Of a stretch of 64,000 nt of DNA, positions 61,485 through 64,000 are shown piece after piece. The first letter of the stretch is position 1. Each line of letters opens with the position of its first letter. The translations under genes were made by a program, and so were the position numbers. Source of the stretch: Alcaligenaceae bacterium SAGV5 (GTDB lineage Bacteria; Pseudomonadota; Gammaproteobacteria; Burkholderiales; Burkholderiaceae_B); NCBI GenBank assembly GCA_009360345.1, contig SPDP01000009.1, positions 1 through 64,000 on the forward strand, in the 5' to 3' direction. The notes under the pieces are model-generated. The model was not told the DNA's origin, searched no databases, and was given only the letters and a program-made list of their open reading frames with translations.

Positions 61485-62839
61485 AGCGGCTCGCGGCGAT
61501 ACTGCTGATCGCACTGCCCGCGGCGTCGGGCTGGCCGCCTGCCGCGGCCGCCGCCGACGCGGGCAAGGCGCCCTCCGACCCCGCCGCCGTGGCCCGCGAG
61601 CGCGAGGCCCTGCGCAAGCGGCTGGAAGCGCTCAAGAAGGACATCGCCGAAGGCGAGGAAGAACACGCCGACGCGGCCGACGCCCTGAAGGAGTCGGAGC
61701 AGACCATCTCCAAGGTCAACCGCCGGCTGGTCGAACTGGGCAATGCCCAGCGGCGGGCGAATACCGAACTGGAGCGCCAGAAGCAGGCCATCGCCGAAAA
61801 AGAAAAGAACCTGGCCCTGCGCCAGGCGCACCTGGCCGACCTGCTGCGCCGCCAATACGCGGTGGGCGGGCTCACGCCCTGGGGCGCGCTGCTGTCGGGC
61901 GACGACCCGCAGCGGCTGAATCGCAACCTCGCCTACCTGGGCTACATCGCCCAGGCCCGGGCCACTACCGTGACCGAGCTACAGGGCGAGTTGGACGAAC
62001 TGGCCCAGTTGCGGGCCCAGGCCGACACCAAGCGCAGCGAGCTCGCACACCTGGCGTCCGAAGAAAACAGCCAGCGCCAGGAACTGCTCAAACAGTCGGA
62101 CCAGCGCCGCAAGGTGCTGGCCGACATCTCGTCCAAGCTGAGCAGCCAGCGCCGCCAGGCAGCCAGCCTGGCGCGCGATGAACAGCGCCTGTCGCGCGTG
62201 ATCGAGGACCTGACCCGGATGCTGGCCAGGCGGGCCGAAGAAGCCCGCCGCAAGGCCGAACTGGCGCGCAAGGCGGAACTCGCCCGCCGGACGGAAGAAG
62301 CGGCCAGGCGGGCCGCCGCGCAGCGCGCCGCCGAACAGGCCGCGCGCGAGGCGGGCAAGCCGCCTCCGCCACCGCCCCCCGAGCCGCCTCCGGAACGCGC
62401 GGTGGCGCGCAACGACACCCTGCCGGACGCTTCGCTGGCCGGCCAGTTCGAAAAACTGCGCGGCCGCCTGCGCCTGCCCGTGCGGGGCGACATCGTCGGC
62501 CGCTTCGGCGCCGCCCGCGGCGAGGGCGGCACCTGGAAGGGCGTTTTCATCCGCGCTAGCGAAGGCACCGAGGTGCGGGCCGTGGCCGCCGGCAAGGTGG
62601 TCTTCGCGGACTGGTTGCGGGGCTTCGGCAACCTCCTGATCATCGACCACGGCAGCCAGTACCTGTCGATTTATGGCAACAACCAGTCGGTGCTTCGCCA
62701 CGTCGGCGACGACGTCAAGGGCGGCGACATCGTGGCCAACGTGGGCGCCACCGGAGGGCAGTCGGAATCGGGCCTATACTTTGAACTGCGGCATCAAGGC
62801 GCGCCGTTCGACCCGCTGCGGTGGGCCTCGTTGCGCTGA
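61481..62839 (+). CDS. envC: EnvC-like murein hydrolase activator (degenerate LytM domain)
   Basis: Protein of 452 residues from a GTG. The signal peptide ends AAAAADAG. A long coiled coil covers about residues 40-260 and a Lys/Ala/Arg-rich helix with a proline linker about 260-305. The C-terminal M23 fold is RLRLPVRGDIVGRFGAARGE then LLIIDHGSQYLSIYGNNQSV. The zinc ligands of active enzymes (H-x3-D and HxH) are missing: the first His is replaced and YAH is YGN. It therefore fits the EnvC activator of division amidases. Confidence 0.93.
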   Translation: MKRLAAILLIALPAASGWPPAAAAADAGKAPSDPAAVAREREALRKRLEALKKDIAEGEEEHADAADALKESEQTISKVNRRLVELGNAQRRANTELERQKQAIAEKEKNLALRQAHLADLLRRQYAVGGLTPWGALLSGDDPQRLNRNLAYLGYIAQARATTVTELQGELDELAQLRAQADTKRSELAHLASEENSQRQELLKQSDQRRKVLADISSKLSSQRRQAASLARDEQRLSRVIEDLTRMLARRAEEARRKAELARKAELARRTEEAARRAAAQRAAEQAAREAGKPPPPPPPEPPPERAVARNDTLPDASLAGQFEKLRGRLRLPVRGDIVGRFGAARGEGGTWKGVFIRASEGTEVRAVAAGKVVFADWLRGFGNLLIIDHGSQYLSIYGNNQSVLRHVGDDVKGGDIVANVGATGGQSESGLYFELRHQGAPFDPLRWASLR

Positions 62840-62973
62840 CCCCCCTACCCGGATATCCTGATCGCACGCGCGTTTGCGCGACTTCCCCAGCACATTCAAC
62901 CTATCGACGAGAACCCGCGAGGCCCCTGGGATGTCAAATGTTGGACGTCCCGAACCGGGGCCCGGAGGAATAC

Positions 62974-64000
62974 ATGGGCAGCAAGAGTAAAGTTCGCAGT
63001 ATCGGCCTGGTCAGCCTCGGCGTGGTCGCCGGCGTCCTGGTCAGCCTGGGCATCACCGCCGTGGCCCAGCGGGAAACCCGCGGCCCCTTGCCGCTCGAGG
63101 AACTCCGGCAGTTCTCGAATGTTTTCGCCACCATCAAGAACAACTACGTCGAGCCGGTCGAAGACAAGAAGCTGATCGACGGCGCCATCGCCGGCATGCT
63201 GTCCGATCTCGACCCCCATTCGGCCTACCTGGACGCCGACGCCTACCGCGAAATGCAGACCGCCACGCAAGGCGAGTTCGGCGGCCTGGGCATCGAGGTC
63301 GGGACCGAGGACGGCTTCGTCAAGGTCATCTCGCCCATCGAGGACACCCCCGCCGCGCGCGCGGGCGTCAAGGCGGGCGACCTCATCGTCAAGATCGACG
63401 ACAAATCCACCAAGGGCCTGCTGCTGAACGACGCGGTCAAGCTGATGCGCGGCAAGCCCAAGACTTCGATCACCCTGACGCTGGTGCGCAAGAACGAGGC
63501 GCAGCCCATCGTCGTCAAGATCGAGCGCGACGTCATCAAGGTCCAGAGCGTGCGCAGCAAGATGCTGGACGGCAATACCGCCTACGTGCGGATCGCCCAG
63601 TTCCAGGAACAGACCGGCGCCGACCTCGCCACGCACCTCGAACGCCTGGGCAGGAGCGGCGTACCCAAGGCGCTGGTGCTGGACCTGCGCAACGACCCGG
63701 GCGGCCTGCTGCACAGCGCGATCGCGGTCTCGGCCGCCTTCCTGCCGCAGAACACCCTGGTGGTTTCCACCGACGGCCGCACCGCCGACGCCAAGCGCAA
63801 GTACCTGACCAACCCGGCCGACTACCTGCGCAGCAGCGACGACTACATCAAGCGCCTGCCGGCCTGGACCAAGACCGTGCCGATGGTGGTGCTGGTCAAC
63901 GCCGGCTCGGCCTCGGCCTCGGAAATCGTGGCCGGCGCGCTGCAGGACGAGAAGCGCGCCCGGGTACTGGGCGCCCAGACCTTCGGCAAGGGCTCGGTGC
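62974..64000 (+). CDS. ctpA: Carboxy-terminal processing protease (S41), 3' end beyond window
   Basis: 342 codons are visible. The N-terminal anchor is SIGLVSLGVVAGVLVSLGIT. The PDZ domain is FGGLGIEVGTEDGFVKVISP to AGVKAGDLIVKIDD. The protease core is LVLDLRNDPGGLLHSAIAVS, with nucleophile Ser in NAGSASASEIVAGALQD and catalytic Lys in LGAQTFGKGSV near the right edge. CGGAGGAA precedes the ATG at 62974. It lies downstream of envC as in other Burkholderiales. Confidence 0.96.
   Translation, partial: MGSKSKVRSIGLVSLGVVAGVLVSLGITAVAQRETRGPLPLEELRQFSNVFATIKNNYVEPVEDKKLIDGAIAGMLSDLDPHSAYLDADAYREMQTATQGEFGGLGIEVGTEDGFVKVISPIEDTPAARAGVKAGDLIVKIDDKSTKGLLLNDAVKLMRGKPKTSITLTLVRKNEAQPIVVKIERDVIKVQSVRSKMLDGNTAYVRIAQFQEQTGADLATHLERLGRSGVPKALVLDLRNDPGGLLHSAIAVSAAFLPQNTLVVSTDGRTADAKRKYLTNPADYLRSSDDYIKRLPAWTKTVPMVVLVNAGSASASEIVAGALQDEKRARVLGAQTFGKGSV

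Noticed and set aside
61481..62839. Active M23 endopeptidase
   Set aside because: The zinc-binding His and Asp residues of LytM enzymes are absent, so I call it an EnvC-like activator.
1..64000. tRNA, rRNA or prophage integrase genes
   Set aside because: No cloverleaf-like intergenic sequence, rRNA segment, transposase or integrase gene was recognised in any gap or frame.

Overview
This is a GC-rich (roughly two-thirds G+C) beta-proteobacterial chromosome segment. It is most like Bordetella/Achromobacter (Alcaligenaceae). The evidence is five tripartite-tricarboxylate (TctC/Bug) binding proteins in 64 kb, the Burkholderiales-type housekeeping order gpsA-secB-grxC-rhodanese-gpmA-envC-ctp, and dispersed intergenic repeats with a GTCCCGC/GCGGGAC hairpin. 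The genus is inferred from memory of gene content, not from a search.

Layout. 1-9.8 kb: 5' end of a branched-chain amino-acid-type binding protein, a glutathione S-transferase remnant, and a giant cyclic beta-1,2-glucan synthase whose open frame is fused to a ribbon-helix-helix/YfbU-like N-terminus. 9.9-18.1 kb: an RND efflux operon (outer-membrane factor, adaptor, pump) followed by an OmpR-type regulator and a histidine kinase that has lost its own stop codon next to an alcohol-dehydrogenase remnant. 18.1-26.5 kb: small catabolic operons (cupin, TctC, maleate-isomerase-like enzyme, old-yellow-enzyme; NIPSNAP; ThDP enzyme and TctC; Asp-box propeller and carboxymuconolactone-decarboxylase-like protein). 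26.5-33.7 kb: MarR regulator, a taurine/sulfonate-type ABC importer, a flavin monooxygenase and an NmrA-like reductase. 33.8-36 kb: the start of a glycine-rich autotransporter abutting a truncated anti-sigma gene, an ECF sigma factor and a small exported protein. 36-42 kb: a five-gene catabolic operon with a divergent GntR regulator. 42-45.5 kb: repetitive exported protein, a LuxR remnant, pyrF, dgkA, TctC.

45.5-50.7 kb is the 3' half of a Wss-type acetylated-cellulose operon (BcsC barrel, SGNH esterase-like, AlgF-like, MBOAT, AlgJ-like). It ends abruptly in Illumina Nextera adapter sequence at 50742-50788, so the left 50.7 kb and the right 13.2 kb may not be neighbours in the real genome. 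Just right of the adapter are two tandem paralogues of a protein whose C-terminal half is a run of 33-residue repeats. These match the TAL-effector/BAT repeat position by position. This is the best candidate for an undescribed system.

52.5-58 kb: a LysR regulator divergent from an enolase-superfamily dehydratase, TctC and 2-hydroxyacid-dehydrogenase operon, and a convergent CitE-like lyase. 58-64 kb: the conserved housekeeping block.

Three junctions (C7 tract at 17978, G9 tract at 34848, adapter at 50742) each join truncated, unrelated genes. They should be treated as possible assembly mis-joins until checked against reads.
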